From Dyadobacter bucti (GTDB lineage Bacteria > Bacteroidota > Bacteroidia > Cytophagales > Spirosomataceae), in the NCBI RefSeq assembly GCF_005869225.1, contig NZ_SWFP01000014.1, forward strand, positions 1-64,000: DNA of 64,000 bases. Reading direction: 5' to 3'. This document shows positions 44,546-53,494 of the stretch, piece by piece (position 1 is the stretch's first letter; each line of letters begins with the position of its first letter). A program made the position numbers and the translations under genes. Under the pieces are notes generated by a model, which saw only the letters and a program-made list of their open reading frames with translations, was not told the DNA's origin and searched no databases.

Positions 44546-45919
44546 TTAAACTTTTTTATAGTCCGGATGTTTATAGGGATCGCGGTATGGCCTGGCCAGC
44601 AATGCATTGGCCTCCCGGTCACCGACAATTTCACGTTTTACCGGATCGTATACAATCGGCCGGCCCGTTTTCATGGACAAATTTGCCAGGATACAGCTTG
44701 CTGTCGAAATATGTCCTTCCTCAATATCTGCCACCGGCTTGGTACTGTTGTCGATTGCACTGAGGAAATCGAGCATGTGCAGCCGGGTTGCTGGTGCGGC
44801 GTTCAATTCTATGCGTTCTTCTTTTAAATCTTCAGGATATTTTTCTTTTTCAAAAACCACATCCTTATGGATTTTTTCCCCTTTTCCCTGCGGAATAAAA
44901 TCGTAAGCCATCGTACTCGCCCACAAAGTCCCTTTTTCACCATAGAGTGTAAACGACCAGGGATAATCCGGGTTGTTAGGAGTTCCCCAGGTACGGTGCT
45001 GCCACACACAATTCAATTCAGGATATTCAAAAATTGCCGATTGTGTGTCAGATATATTTGATTTCCCTTCTTTCTGGACATAAATGCCTCCGGTAGAACT
45101 GATCTTTGTGGGCCAGCCAAGTTTCAGCATCCAGCGCACAGTATCGAACATGTGCACACACATATCACCGGTAATGCCATTTCCATACTCCATAAAAGTT
45201 CTCCACCAGCGGATATGCGGGAGTCCGTCGTATGGACGAAGTGGTGCCGGGCCTGTCCATTTTTCGTAGTCAAGGAAATCAGGAACTGCTTCAACGGGCG
45301 GATTTCCATTGTTTCGCATGTGAAAGTAGCAACACATTTCCACGTGGGAAATTTTTCCGAGCAGCCCTGCGTCCACTATATTTTTCTTTGCTTCGATCAG
45401 GTGAGGGGTACTTTTGCGTTGAGTACCTACCTGCACCACTTTTTTGTACTTCCTTGCCGCAGCCACCATCGCCTCACCTTCCATTACATCCACGCTGATC
45501 GGCTTTTGGACATATACATGGGCCCCGGCTTTTACTGCATCGATCATTTGCAGTGCGTGCCAATGATCCGGTGTGCCGATGATCACGATATCCAGCTCAT
45601 TTTCGGAGAGTAGCTTTTGATAATCCCCATAAAGCTTAGGTGTTTTGCCCGATTTCTGGCGCTGGCTTACCAGCTTTCCCGCTTCGTTCAATTGATTTTT
45701 ATCTACATCACAAAGTGCGATCACATCCACAGGTGCCACCTGCATCAACCGGAACAAATCACTTTTTCCGTACCATCCGGTACCGATCAAACCAACACGA
45801 AGCGTTTTGGCAGGGTTTATCAAATCCATTCCACGGGCACCAAAAGAAGACAATGCAAGCGCAGCAGTGGCTCCGTGAAGAAAACTACGACGGTTGATGT
45901 TGAAATTATTCATTGACAA
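44546..45919 (-). CDS. Tat-exported Gfo/Idh/MocA family oxidoreductase
   Basis: 457 residues. The N-terminus INRRSFLHGATAALALSSFGARG is a twin-arginine signal, so the enzyme folds with its cofactor before export. Rossmann motif GLIGTGWYGKSD, then 'DIVIIGTPDHWHALQMIDAVKAGAHVYVQKPIS' with the EKP-type Lys replaced in context as QKP. Known relatives (for example GH109) use tightly bound NAD to act on glycosides through a keto intermediate. Same strand as the GH43-like gene, 101 bp apart. Confidence 0.9.
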   Translation of the reverse strand: MSMNNFNINRRSFLHGATAALALSSFGARGMDLINPAKTLRVGLIGTGWYGKSDLFRLMQVAPVDVIALCDVDKNQLNEAGKLVSQRQKSGKTPKLYGDYQKLLSENELDIVIIGTPDHWHALQMIDAVKAGAHVYVQKPISVDVMEGEAMVAAARKYKKVVQVGTQRKSTPHLIEAKKNIVDAGLLGKISHVEMCCYFHMRNNGNPPVEAVPDFLDYEKWTGPAPLRPYDGLPHIRWWRTFMEYGNGITGDMCVHMFDTVRWMLKLGWPTKISSTGGIYVQKEGKSNISDTQSAIFEYPELNCVWQHRTWGTPNNPDYPWSFTLYGEKGTLWASTMAYDFIPQGKGEKIHKDVVFEKEKYPEDLKEERIELNAAPATRLHMLDFLSAIDNSTKPVADIEEGHISTASCILANLSMKTGRPIVYDPVKREIVGDREANALLARPYRDPYKHPDYKKV

Positions 45920-46062
45920 AATGATTGTTTTCAGGATTTTATAAGACAGCGAATTTCTCTGTACGACTTTATAAAGAGATTTTCAGGTTTGGTATACTTT
46001 GATGATGGTGAACTTTGTTTCGAGCCAGGGGATTTTTGACGACCCTTATTAATTTAATATTT

Positions 46063-46070
46063 TATATTTG
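46063..46070 (+). promoter_or_regulatory. Candidate -7 box for the DUF6934 gene
   Basis: TATATTTG exactly matches TAnnTTTG and gives a leader of about 45 nt before the ATG at 46123. A TTTTTG at 46033-46038 could be the -33 element, although the 24-nt spacing is longer than usual. Confidence 0.4.
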
Positions 46071-46122
46071 AGGATCCGACTTACTCAACTTATATAAATT
46101 ATAACAGGATGATGTATTTTGG

Positions 46123-46563
46123 ATGAAATCAGAGTTCTATTCGTACATAAGTGATGAAAGTTGCTTGCTATTTGAATTTAATAGTATCAGCGACTTAAAG
46201 ATCATTCGGAAAATTATTGCTTACTCGCCCTTTCCTGACAATCCAAATCTGTTTAATCTGGCACTAGGGGATTTATTAGATAATGGTGAAGTAAGTGATA
46301 TGAGTGTTAGTAACAATTCGGATATGGAGAAGGTCATTTCCACAGTGATTCAAACCATGTTCCACTTTTTCAAAAAGTATCCCGACTGTTTAATTTATAT
46401 TATTGGAAGTACGGCCGAAAGAACCAGGCTTTACCGGATAATTATTGCCAGAGAAATAACTGAGGCTAATAAGTATTTTCAAATTTATGGTATAATTGAA
46501 TCTGAAATAGAATCTTTTCATCCGAACCGGTCTTACGATTCTTTCGTTATTGGATTGCGGTAA
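46123..46563 (+). CDS. DUF6934 family protein
   Basis: 146 residues with the pattern I recognise as DUF6934: 'NLFNLALGDL.DNGEVSDMSVSNNSDMEKVISTVIQTMFHFFKKYP' followed by 'IYIIGSTAERTRLYRIII'. No function is known to me. A 49-codon ORF begins 21 bp downstream. It is the only plus-strand unit in an otherwise minus-strand 17-kb stretch and has lower GC than its neighbours, which suggests acquisition. Confidence 0.75.
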   Translation: MKSEFYSYISDESCLLFEFNSISDLKIIRKIIAYSPFPDNPNLFNLALGDLLDNGEVSDMSVSNNSDMEKVISTVIQTMFHFFKKYPDCLIYIIGSTAERTRLYRIIIAREITEANKYFQIYGIIESEIESFHPNRSYDSFVIGLR

Positions 46564-46584
46564 TGTTAAAACTTGTGAAGTACT

Positions 46585-46734
46585 ATGAAAACACCGACCA
46601 AAAATCCGGTTCAATCAAACCAAGCTCCACAGAAGCACGCTTCTGTGGGTGCTTTTACTCAGGCAAAATTAGAAAAGGCCTTAAAAAGTTTAGAAAAGGT
46701 TGATTTAAGCAATATTGTCAAGAAATCTGTTTGA
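46585..46734 (+). CDS. Small Lys-rich protein (49 aa) partnered with DUF6934
   Basis: ATG at 46585, stop at 46732-46734. The N-terminal 25 residues are polar and Gln/Pro-rich (MKTPTKNPVQSNQAPQKHAS); the rest is a predicted amphipathic helix (FTQAKLEKALKSLEKVDLSN). It lies directly after the DUF6934 gene, with a stop 11 bp from the end of the convergent binding-protein gene. The tight linkage suggests a two-gene unit, possibly with antitoxin-like partner behaviour, but this is inference. Confidence 0.5.
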   Translation: MKTPTKNPVQSNQAPQKHASVGAFTQAKLEKALKSLEKVDLSNIVKKSV

Positions 46735-46744
46735 TTCGCCTGAA

Positions 46745-47680
46745 TCACTTCAAAAACTCCCCTACATTTTCTTTCGTAACCAATTGAAAAGGAATGAGTA
46801 CCTCTTTTTCAAAGGCTTCTTTTTTCGCAGCTTTTACAGCAGTTTCTATGGCGGTCCCTCCTTGTAGCCTGGCGTTCTGAAAGACGGAAGCATCCAACAC
46901 ACCTTTTTTAACAGCCTGAAGTGCGTCGGGAATAGCGTCGACACTTACTACGATAATTTTGTTTTTCAGTCCGGCTGCTTCCAATGCTTTTACGGCGCCC
47001 ATTCCCATTTCATCATTTTGGGCAAAGATCGCGTTGATCTGCGGCCCAAAAGATTGTATCCAGTTCTCCGTCAGAGACATGCCTTTGGCACGATCCCATT
47101 CGCCGGACTGTTCTGCCAGAAGCTTCAATCCCGGATTTGCTTTCAGTACTTCTTTTGCTCCCTGATCCCTTTTCAGCTGTGCAGCCTGCCCCATAAAACC
47201 ATGGATCATAATTACATTCCCCTTGCCTCCCAGCTTTTCAGCAATGTATTTCATAGCTATCCTGGCCGATTCGGTATCATCAGACCCGATGAAAGCAGTA
47301 GGTTTTGTGCTGGTTTCGGAATTTACATTAATGATCGGAATATTGGCATTCATGGCCAGCTTAATAGCAGGTGAGCTTGCCTCTACTTCGCAAGGGTTCA
47401 TTACAATTGCATCTACACCCTGCGCAATAAAGCTTTCAACCTGCTCCACCTGCTTTAATGCGGAACGTTCGGCATCAACCGTAATCAGTTCAACACCCAG
47501 TTCTTTGGCTTTGGCTTCCATTTCGTCGCTGACACTGACGATGAACTCATTTTGCATACTTAGCATCGTCGCGCCGATTACGAGCTTTTTGCCTTCACCG
47601 GATTCTTCCGATTCGCTTGTTTTGGACTGATTGCAGCTTGCGATAATGATGGCCAGGGCCAGGATGGTTATGTGCTTCAT
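46745..47680 (-). CDS. Sugar ABC transporter substrate-binding lipoprotein (RbsB-like)
   Basis: A 311-residue type I periplasmic binding protein with lipobox IIASC (Cys16). It has the pentose-binding pattern 'VIGATMLSMQNEFIVSVSDEMEAKAKELGVELITVDAE', 'QVESFIAQGVDAIVMNPCE', 'GSDDTESARIAMKYIAEKLGGKGNVIMIHG' and 'IFAQNDEMGMGAVKALEAAG'. It supplies the permease and ATPase encoded upstream. Ligand class is a sugar or polyol. Last gene of the sugar cluster, preceded by a REP-like element. Confidence 0.93.
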   Translation of the reverse strand: MKHITILALAIIIASCNQSKTSESEESGEGKKLVIGATMLSMQNEFIVSVSDEMEAKAKELGVELITVDAERSALKQVEQVESFIAQGVDAIVMNPCEVEASSPAIKLAMNANIPIINVNSETSTKPTAFIGSDDTESARIAMKYIAEKLGGKGNVIMIHGFMGQAAQLKRDQGAKEVLKANPGLKLLAEQSGEWDRAKGMSLTENWIQSFGPQINAIFAQNDEMGMGAVKALEAAGLKNKIIVVSVDAIPDALQAVKKGVLDASVFQNARLQGGTAIETAVKAAKKEAFEKEVLIPFQLVTKENVGEFLK

Positions 47681-47707
47681 GGGGTTTCGTGGTATGGTTG
47701 GGGTCCT

Positions 47708-47748
47708 GCGGGCTTTGCCCGGGGTTGAGGTATGGGGCCTTTCAGGCC
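47708..47748. repeat. REP-like element (GGGCTTTGCCC...GGCCTTTCAGGCC), single copy
   Basis: Hairpin CGGGCTTTGCCCG followed by GAGGTATGGGGCC and TTCAGGCC. It matches, word by word, the pair beside the RAYT gene at 50.9 kb. It lies between the permease and binding-protein genes of the importer. Confidence 0.6.
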
Positions 47749-47800
47749 TTTTTTTGCCCTTGCGGGCTTTACGTGTGCGTTACTATGAATAATCCTTTAT

Positions 47801-48748
47801 CTACTGTTTTTTGCCGATGCTGTCCAGTACTACGGCGCCTATGATGATGATGCCCATAACAACCTGCTGGTAATACGATGTTACATTCAGCAGGTCCAGG
47901 CTGTTACTTATCACTCCGATCAACAACGCGCCTATCAGCGTGCCGGTCATCGTTCCGGTGCCGCCCGAAGTGCTGGTACCGCCTATGATCGCCGCTGCAA
48001 TAGCATCCAGCTCAAAACCTGCTCCTGCGTTGGGCTGACCCGTTGTAATTCGTGAAGTCAGTAAAATGCCGCCCAGTGCAGAAAGCAGCCCACACATCGT
48101 ATATACCCAAATTTTTACCCGGTTCACGCGGATTCCCGAGGCAATGGCCGCAGGCTCATTTCCACCGACGGCATACATATACCGGCCCAAAATGGTTTTG
48201 TTTAAAAGTACGGAGCATAACACAAACGCGACAATCAGAATAACGATTGGAAAAGGAATGCCAAAAACATTCCCTCCTCCTATGAAATTGAACGAATCGG
48301 ACAAATTGGAAATCGGCCGTCCTTTGCTCAGAATAAGCGCAAGCCCCCTGCCGATGGTCATTGTTCCCAATGTTACAATAAAAGGCGGCACTTTGCTCTT
48401 TGTAATAACGAAACCGTTAAAAGCGCCGAACACAACTCCTGCGCCCAATCCGGCCAGCAAAGGGACCAATACGGGATAAGTGTCAGGATGTGCGAACGTA
48501 GCCGTAACTACGCCTGTGACGGCCACCATCGATCCCAACGAAAGATCAATCCCTCCGGTAATGATCACGAACGTAACTCCAAATGCCAGAAGCGCATTGA
48601 TAGAAACCTGCGTTCCAATAATTTTCAGGTTGGGAATTGTAAAAAACTTCGGGGTACTCAACGCCAATGCCAGGCAGATTACCGCAAAAGCCAGATAAAT
48701 ACCATATTGGCCGAAATTCCTGAAACGGGCATTTAATGTATTGTTCAC
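47801..48748 (-). CDS. Sugar ABC transporter permease (RbsC-like)
   Basis: About 315 residues from the GTG at 48748, the length of RbsC. The frame stays open to an ATG at 48886, but those 46 extra residues are hydrophilic, unlike RbsC and read through a copy of the CTGAAAGC-type intergenic repeat, so I prefer the GTG. Eight to ten helices; family motifs 'GGIDLSLGSMVAVTGVV', 'PFIVTLGTMTIGRGLALILSKGRP', 'YAVGGNEPAAIASGIRV' and 'AAAIIGGTSTSGGTGTMTGTLIGALL'. Inner-membrane pore of the importer. Confidence 0.9.
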   Translation of the reverse strand: MNNTLNARFRNFGQYGIYLAFAVICLALALSTPKFFTIPNLKIIGTQVSINALLAFGVTFVIITGGIDLSLGSMVAVTGVVTATFAHPDTYPVLVPLLAGLGAGVVFGAFNGFVITKSKVPPFIVTLGTMTIGRGLALILSKGRPISNLSDSFNFIGGGNVFGIPFPIVILIVAFVLCSVLLNKTILGRYMYAVGGNEPAAIASGIRVNRVKIWVYTMCGLLSALGGILLTSRITTGQPNAGAGFELDAIAAAIIGGTSTSGGTGTMTGTLIGALLIGVISNSLDLLNVTSYYQQVVMGIIIIGAVVLDSIGKKQ

Positions 48749-48907
48749 GATTGCAAATTTTTGGGCTATCGGCCGCCAGCAATCCGCTTTAGGCTTTTTA
48801 TTAATATATTTTGGCGGGCTTTTGTTGTTTCGATTATCACTCAGGGAATAGTCGGCACCAAAGTACAACTCGGCCTCAGCTTTCACCGATGTCGACAGCT
48901 GAAAGCC

Positions 48908-50401
48908 TTACGCTACCGCATATTTCATAATTGTTTCCTGGGTTGCTTCCTCTTTTGAAAGCATCGCAGTTTGTTTCCCTTTTGATAAAACCATAATCCG
49001 GTCACTCATACCTACTATTTCCGGTAATTCGGATGAAATCATGATGATAGCAATTCCCTTTTCCGCCAGGCCACGGATCAATTTATAAATCTCGAATTTC
49101 GCGCCCACATCGACGCCCCGGGTAGGTTCGTCAAGAATTATGACTGAAGGAGATGCCAGAAGCACTTTTCCGATTACCACTTTCTGCTGGTTACCTCCGC
49201 TGAGATACTTCACTTTCTGATCCATTCCGGAAGATTTTATGCGCAGATCGCTGATCATCTGAAGTGCAGTTTTGCTCTCGCTCGGGCCACTTACAAATAT
49301 CCCTTTCCTGTGATCGGGCAGACTGGCCAATGTGAGATTGTGCCTGATAGAAAGTGCAGGTACAAAACCCAGGGCCTTTCTATCCTCACTTACATATCCC
49401 AACCCAAGTTTAATCGCGTCTCGGGGAGATTTTACCGATATCGTCTCATCATTAATCAGCACATCACCGCTGTCAGGTTTGTCGAGGCCAAAAATAGCCC
49501 TTGCAATTTCTGTTCTTCCCGCTCCCATCAAACCGGCAATACCCAATATCTCTCCGGCGTGAACATCAAAACTGATTTCTGAAAACTTTTTACCAGACCT
49601 CAAATTCCTGACAGACAGCACTTTTTCGCCTTTTACAAATGTCGAATCAGGGAACATACTGTCAATCTCTCTTCCTACCATCATGGAAATCAAGCTGCTG
49701 TTACTTAGTGCAGATGCTGCGTGGGTACCAATGTATTTACCGTCACGCAGGACGGTAATTGTATCAGAAATCTTATATATCTCGTCCATTTTATGAGATA
49801 TATAAATGATCGCTACCCCTTTTTCTTTCAGATTACGGATGATCTTAAAAAGTGTGTCTACTTCCTTGTCGGATATGGCCGAGGTGGGTTCGTCCATGAT
49901 AATCACTTTTGCCTCGTTTGAAATTGCCTTTGCAATTTCCACCATCTGCATTTCAGCCACACTCAGATATTTCATTTTTATATCGGCGGCAATACTTACC
50001 TCCATCTGGCTCAGCAGCTCAGCAGCTCTGGCATTGAGCACCTTATCATTAAGCCAACCCGAACTTTTACCGGTGATTTCCTTTTCTCTTCCCAAAAAAA
50101 TATTCTGTGCGACCGTAAGCTCCGGAATAATGAGTATTTCCTGATGGATCATCGAAATCCCCCGTTTCAGGATGTCATTTACACCATGGTTTTTCAGACC
50201 GATTCCTTCAAAGATAATTTCTCCTGAATCAGGCTGCAGTAGCCCGATCAGTATTTTCATGAAGGTCGATTTGCCCGCGCCGTTCTCCCCCATCAGTGCG
50301 TGCACCTCACCTTTTCTCAATGCAAGCTGCACCCCATCCAGCGCTTTAATGCCTGAGAAGGATTTAGAAAGGTTGGTAACTTCGAGGATAACGTCTGTCA
50401 T
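48908..50401 (-). CDS. Sugar ABC transporter ATP-binding protein (RbsA-like)
   Basis: About 497 residues from ATG 50401 (MTDVILEVTNLSKSF); an in-frame ATG at 50422 adds seven residues. Two ABC cassettes: Walker A GENGAGKSTF near 40, signature region 'LSVAEMQMVEIAKAI', Walker B 'VIIMDEPTSAI'; the second half has the degenerate Walker A 'GLMGAGRTEIAR', signature LSGGNQQKVVIGKVL and 'VIILDEPTRGVD'. This is the standard tandem layout of ribose/galactose-type importers. First gene of the importer after the RAYT gene. Confidence 0.94.
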   Translation of the reverse strand: MTDVILEVTNLSKSFSGIKALDGVQLALRKGEVHALMGENGAGKSTFMKILIGLLQPDSGEIIFEGIGLKNHGVNDILKRGISMIHQEILIIPELTVAQNIFLGREKEITGKSSGWLNDKVLNARAAELLSQMEVSIAADIKMKYLSVAEMQMVEIAKAISNEAKVIIMDEPTSAISDKEVDTLFKIIRNLKEKGVAIIYISHKMDEIYKISDTITVLRDGKYIGTHAASALSNSSLISMMVGREIDSMFPDSTFVKGEKVLSVRNLRSGKKFSEISFDVHAGEILGIAGLMGAGRTEIARAIFGLDKPDSGDVLINDETISVKSPRDAIKLGLGYVSEDRKALGFVPALSIRHNLTLASLPDHRKGIFVSGPSESKTALQMISDLRIKSSGMDQKVKYLSGGNQQKVVIGKVLLASPSVIILDEPTRGVDVGAKFEIYKLIRGLAEKGIAIIMISSELPEIVGMSDRIMVLSKGKQTAMLSKEEATQETIMKYAVA

Positions 50402-50425
50402 ATCTATTTTGGGACAATACATCTG

Positions 50426-50878
50426 CTAATCCCAGACATATCGCTCATCGTATTCTACATTATATTTTTTCAAAAAGCCCCTGAATTCATCTTTAAATGT
50501 TCTCTTTTGATGATGTACTTTCTGATTGGCGATATACCTTACTACGATTTCAAGTTCATACGGATTAACCGAGAATACACCGTAACCATCCTGCCAATAA
50601 AAGTTGCTATACTCAGGAAACTTTGTTTTCAGCCATCTGGACGAACTTTTCTTGACCTCTTCCAGCAATTTCATCACCGTAATTTTTCTGGATAGTACAC
50701 AGAGAATATGAACATGATCGACATAACCTCCGACTTTGACAGGAATACAGCCCATCGAATTACAGATCCCGCCTATATAGCTATGAAGCTCATTTTCTAT
50801 TCTATCATCGATGAGTGGCTGACGGTACTTGGTCGCGAACACGATGTGTACGCAGATTTTTGATAGTGATTGTGACAT
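50426..50878 (-). CDS. IS200/RAYT-type Y1 transposase
   Basis: A 150-residue single-domain HUH enzyme: HVH at 55-57 (GGYVDHVHIL) and catalytic Tyr115 (VVRYIANQKVHHQ). Complete, with the 'VHIVFATKYRQPLI' start. There is no TnpB partner or long terminal repeats. An inverted pair of REP-like sequences lies immediately upstream at 50905-51000, which fits a domesticated REP-associated tyrosine transposase rather than a free IS. It sits between two sugar-operon genes on the same strand, 24 bp before the ATPase gene. Confidence 0.88.
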   Translation of the reverse strand: MSQSLSKICVHIVFATKYRQPLIDDRIENELHSYIGGICNSMGCIPVKVGGYVDHVHILCVLSRKITVMKLLEEVKKSSSRWLKTKFPEYSNFYWQDGYGVFSVNPYELEIVVRYIANQKVHHQKRTFKDEFRGFLKKYNVEYDERYVWD

Positions 50879-50904
50879 GTGTGTGTGTATTATGTAGTAA
50901 AATA

Positions 50905-51000
50905 GGGCTATCGCCCTATCTTGAAGTATGAGGCCCTTTCAGGGCTGGACTCGCCAGAGCCCTGAAAGGGCCTTATACTTCTCCACTGGGCAAAGCCCAG
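50905..51000. repeat. Inverted pair of REP-like elements (BIME) next to the RAYT gene
   Basis: The left copy reads GGGCTATCGCCCT, then GAAGTATGAGGCCCTTTCAGGGCT. The right copy is the same in reverse (AGCCCTGAAAGGGCC, TTATACTTCTCC, TGGGCAAAGCCCA). GGCCCTTTCAGGGCT and its complement form a perfect 15-bp stem around a 9-nt centre. Single relatives are at 47708 and 54820. Confidence 0.8.
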
Positions 51001-51007
51001 TGTGGTA

Positions 51008-52171
51008 TCACTTCTCGCTCCAAGCCACGCCTGTATCTTTCCAACTTTTGGAAGAGGCGGAATCGAGAACTGCCTCACAGACTTTTTGCGTCTCGTAGGC
51101 ATCTTTGAATGTAGGATGGCAAGGCTTTCCTGTCTGCAGGCTTTCGAAGAAATCTGCGGCCTGATGGATGAATGAATGCTCGTAACCAATGCTCGTACCG
51201 GGAATCCACCATCTTTTCATATAAGGCTGATCTCCATCTGTAACCAATATCGATCTCCATCCGCGAACGATGGATTCATCCGAATGGTCGAAATACTCCA
51301 GACGGTTCAGATCATGCAGGTCCCAGCGAATAGACGCGTGCTCACCGTTGATCTCGAAAGTATACAGCGCTTTGTGGCCGCGTGCATAACGTGTGGACTC
51401 GAAAAGCCCCAGCGAACCGTTATCAAAATGGCAGTGGAAGATACATGCGTCATCAATTCCCACTTTTTGTACCTGGCCGCTGGACTGGTGTACACGTTCT
51501 TTAATAAATGTCTCGGTAACTGCGGAAACATCTTTAATACCTCCATTGATCCACATCGCGGTGTCGATACAGTGTGCGAGCAAATCGCCCGTCACGCCGG
51601 AGCCTGCCGCATCTACATCCAGACGCCATGTAGCGGCTCCGCCCTGTGGAACATCCGGATTAATGGTCCAGTCCTGAAGAAAGTTTGAGCGGTAGTGAAA
51701 AATCCGGCCCAGTTTTCCGGAATCCACGATCTGCTTGGCAAGTGTAACCGCAGGGATCCGGCGGTAGTTATACCAGACCGTATTTTTCACTCCCGACTTT
51801 TCAATCGCATCCACCATCGTTTTTGCTTCTTCCAATGTCCTCGCAAGCGGTTTTTCGCAAAGGATCATTTTACCTGCCGCAGCCGCAGCCACTGCGATTT
51901 CCGCATGGGTATCATTGGGTGTACAAATATCAACCGCATCAATATCATCACGGGCAATGATCGCTTTCCAGTCGGTTTCAACCGATTCGTAGCCCCATTG
52001 TTCTGCAAAGGCTTTTACTTTCTCCTCGTTGCGTGAACAAACGGCTTTCAAAACCGGACGATATTCCAGTTCCGGAAAGAAGTCGCCGATTCTTTTATAT
52101 CCATTGGTGTGGGTACGGCCCATCAAGCCTGTCCCGATTAATCCAATTCTTATTTCTTTTTTGTCTGACAT
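51008..52171 (-). CDS. Gfo/Idh/MocA family oxidoreductase (cytoplasmic)
   Basis: 387 residues with no signal peptide. Rossmann GLIGTGLMGRTHTNGY at 8-23, 'DIDAVDICTPNDTHAEIAVAAAAAGKMILCEKPLART' with the EKP motif, and 'GDLLAHCIDTAMWINGG' carrying the D-x3-H-type catalytic region. It oxidises a sugar or polyol with NAD(P). In the middle of the sugar operon, it probably makes the keto sugar used by the TIM-barrel partners (inference). Inositol or glucoside dehydrogenase activity are alternatives. Confidence 0.92.
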   Translation of the reverse strand: MSDKKEIRIGLIGTGLMGRTHTNGYKRIGDFFPELEYRPVLKAVCSRNEEKVKAFAEQWGYESVETDWKAIIARDDIDAVDICTPNDTHAEIAVAAAAAGKMILCEKPLARTLEEAKTMVDAIEKSGVKNTVWYNYRRIPAVTLAKQIVDSGKLGRIFHYRSNFLQDWTINPDVPQGGAATWRLDVDAAGSGVTGDLLAHCIDTAMWINGGIKDVSAVTETFIKERVHQSSGQVQKVGIDDACIFHCHFDNGSLGLFESTRYARGHKALYTFEINGEHASIRWDLHDLNRLEYFDHSDESIVRGWRSILVTDGDQPYMKRWWIPGTSIGYEHSFIHQAADFFESLQTGKPCHPTFKDAYETQKVCEAVLDSASSKSWKDTGVAWSEK

Positions 52172-52195
52172 GGTATTGAATAAGTTTTAAGAGCT

Positions 52196-52316
52196 TGTCG
52201 CTATCGGCTGTCGGCGTTCAGCTTTCGACTCTTATTGTGCCTTAAGAACGTTTAATGTTGTGATTGATTAATTCTCAACAAGTGACCTCTGCCGACCGCT
52301 GAAAGCCGACAGCTTC
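52196..52316. repeat. Interspersed GCCGAC/CTGAAAGC palindromes in an operon spacer
   Basis: ATCGGCTGTCGGCGTTCAGC at 52203-52222 and GCCGACCGCTGAAAGCCGAC at 52291-52310 are opposite-facing copies of one word family and can pair across about 70 nt. The same family fills spacers near 48.89, 53.39-53.49, 56.94-57.05 and 59.87-59.93 kb. Confidence 0.65.
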
Positions 52317-52318
52317 CA

Positions 52319-53359
52319 CTAAGCTTCCTGGTACCAGCCATGTGCTTTTCTCACATTGATCAAAGCTGCCAGAATATCATTCCAGGTTTGCTGACTGTCC
52401 ATTACCGAGTTGGGGAACATACAACCATCCCAGCAGATATGCCGGAAAGCTTTTGTGATATTGCCATTTTCATCCCGCAACCAATAACCTGCGTCATGGG
52501 TAATATCCAGTTTTCCATTGGGATCGGTAGCCAGACAGTGACGACCTGTCTTATCATGCGAACCAGTTCCGTGAACAGTTCCGTCGTTTTGCGCAACGTG
52601 AAAATCCAACGTCCACGGACGAAGCGCGGCAGTCATCGTTTTCAGTCCTTCGTCCAATGCAGCGCGGTCATTCCACTGGAAATCCACGGGAAGAATGCGG
52701 TGTTCCGGTGCATTATAACCCAATAAATAAAGGAAAGTATGTGACATATCTGCCTGGAAACCAATGTTCGGGCGACCAACTGCTTCGAGTGTATCCAGCA
52801 TGGTTTTCCAGCTATGCATACCTCCCCAGCATATTTCGCCTTCGGCGGCTAATTTTTCACCAAAATCCGCAGCTACATCACAGGCACGTCTCCATGTTTC
52901 AGCAATTTGTTTTGTATTGCCTGCAGGATCAGCCGACCAGGCCTCTGGCGAAGCCGCCGAATCGATGCGGATAACCCCGCCTTTGCGGATTCCCTCATCA
53001 CGGAGTTTTTTACCAAAAACACATGCGATACGGACCTGCTCAACAAATTCATCACGGGCTTCCTTGCTTCCCATAGCCGATCCCGCCCACACATTGGCGA
53101 CCAGACTTCCAGCTTCCAGGTTAAGCCCGCCCAACTTATCAGCCAGACGCGCAGCTCCGCCTTCGTCGTTCATATAGATGCCGACATGCGGCTCAAAAAG
53201 CCCGATATCGACACCGTCAAATTTCACACCGTCCACATCCGCGGCAGCGGTTTTTTCAAGCAATGTATCAAAAGAAATAATAGGCTCCGAATCAGAACCT
53301 TTGCCTACAATACCAGGCCAGGTGGCATTGTGAAGCTTTGGATAATTATTTTCAGGCAT
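52319..53359 (-). CDS. TIM-barrel sugar isomerase/epimerase family protein
   Basis: 346 residues, AP-endonuclease-2-like barrel of the xylose-isomerase superfamily. It shows 'GVKFDGVDIGLFEPHVG', 'EICWGGMHSWKTML', 'NIGFQADMSHTFLYLLGY' and 'DFHVAQNDGTVHGTGSHDKTGRHC', giving Glu, Asp and His residues that usually hold the divalent metal. Longer than the other two barrels in the operon. Probably isomerises or eliminates a keto sugar; the substrate is unknown. Confidence 0.85.
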   Translation of the reverse strand: MPENNYPKLHNATWPGIVGKGSDSEPIISFDTLLEKTAAADVDGVKFDGVDIGLFEPHVGIYMNDEGGAARLADKLGGLNLEAGSLVANVWAGSAMGSKEARDEFVEQVRIACVFGKKLRDEGIRKGGVIRIDSAASPEAWSADPAGNTKQIAETWRRACDVAADFGEKLAAEGEICWGGMHSWKTMLDTLEAVGRPNIGFQADMSHTFLYLLGYNAPEHRILPVDFQWNDRAALDEGLKTMTAALRPWTLDFHVAQNDGTVHGTGSHDKTGRHCLATDPNGKLDITHDAGYWLRDENGNITKAFRHICWDGCMFPNSVMDSQQTWNDILAALINVRKAHGWYQEA

Positions 53360-53390
53360 GGTTTAAGATGTTTTTTTATTTGTTAAATAC

Positions 53391-53492
53391 ATCGGCTGTC
53401 GGCTTTCAGCTGTCGGCCATTTTTTTGCAACTTCGGCAGCCGGCGGTCAGCTTTCGGCTTTTTTAATAGCCGACGGCCGACCGCCGATAGCC
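53391..53492. repeat. Interspersed GCCGAC/CTGAAAGC palindromes in an operon spacer
   Basis: Holds ATCGGCTGTCGGCTTTCAGC, CTGTCGGCC, GGCAGCCGGCGGTCAGCTTT and AGCCGACGGCCGACCGCCGA. The outer copies are mutually inverted (CGGCGGTC/GACCGCCG). It fills the spacer between the cupin-like and TIM-barrel genes. Confidence 0.65.
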
Positions 53493-53494
53493 CC

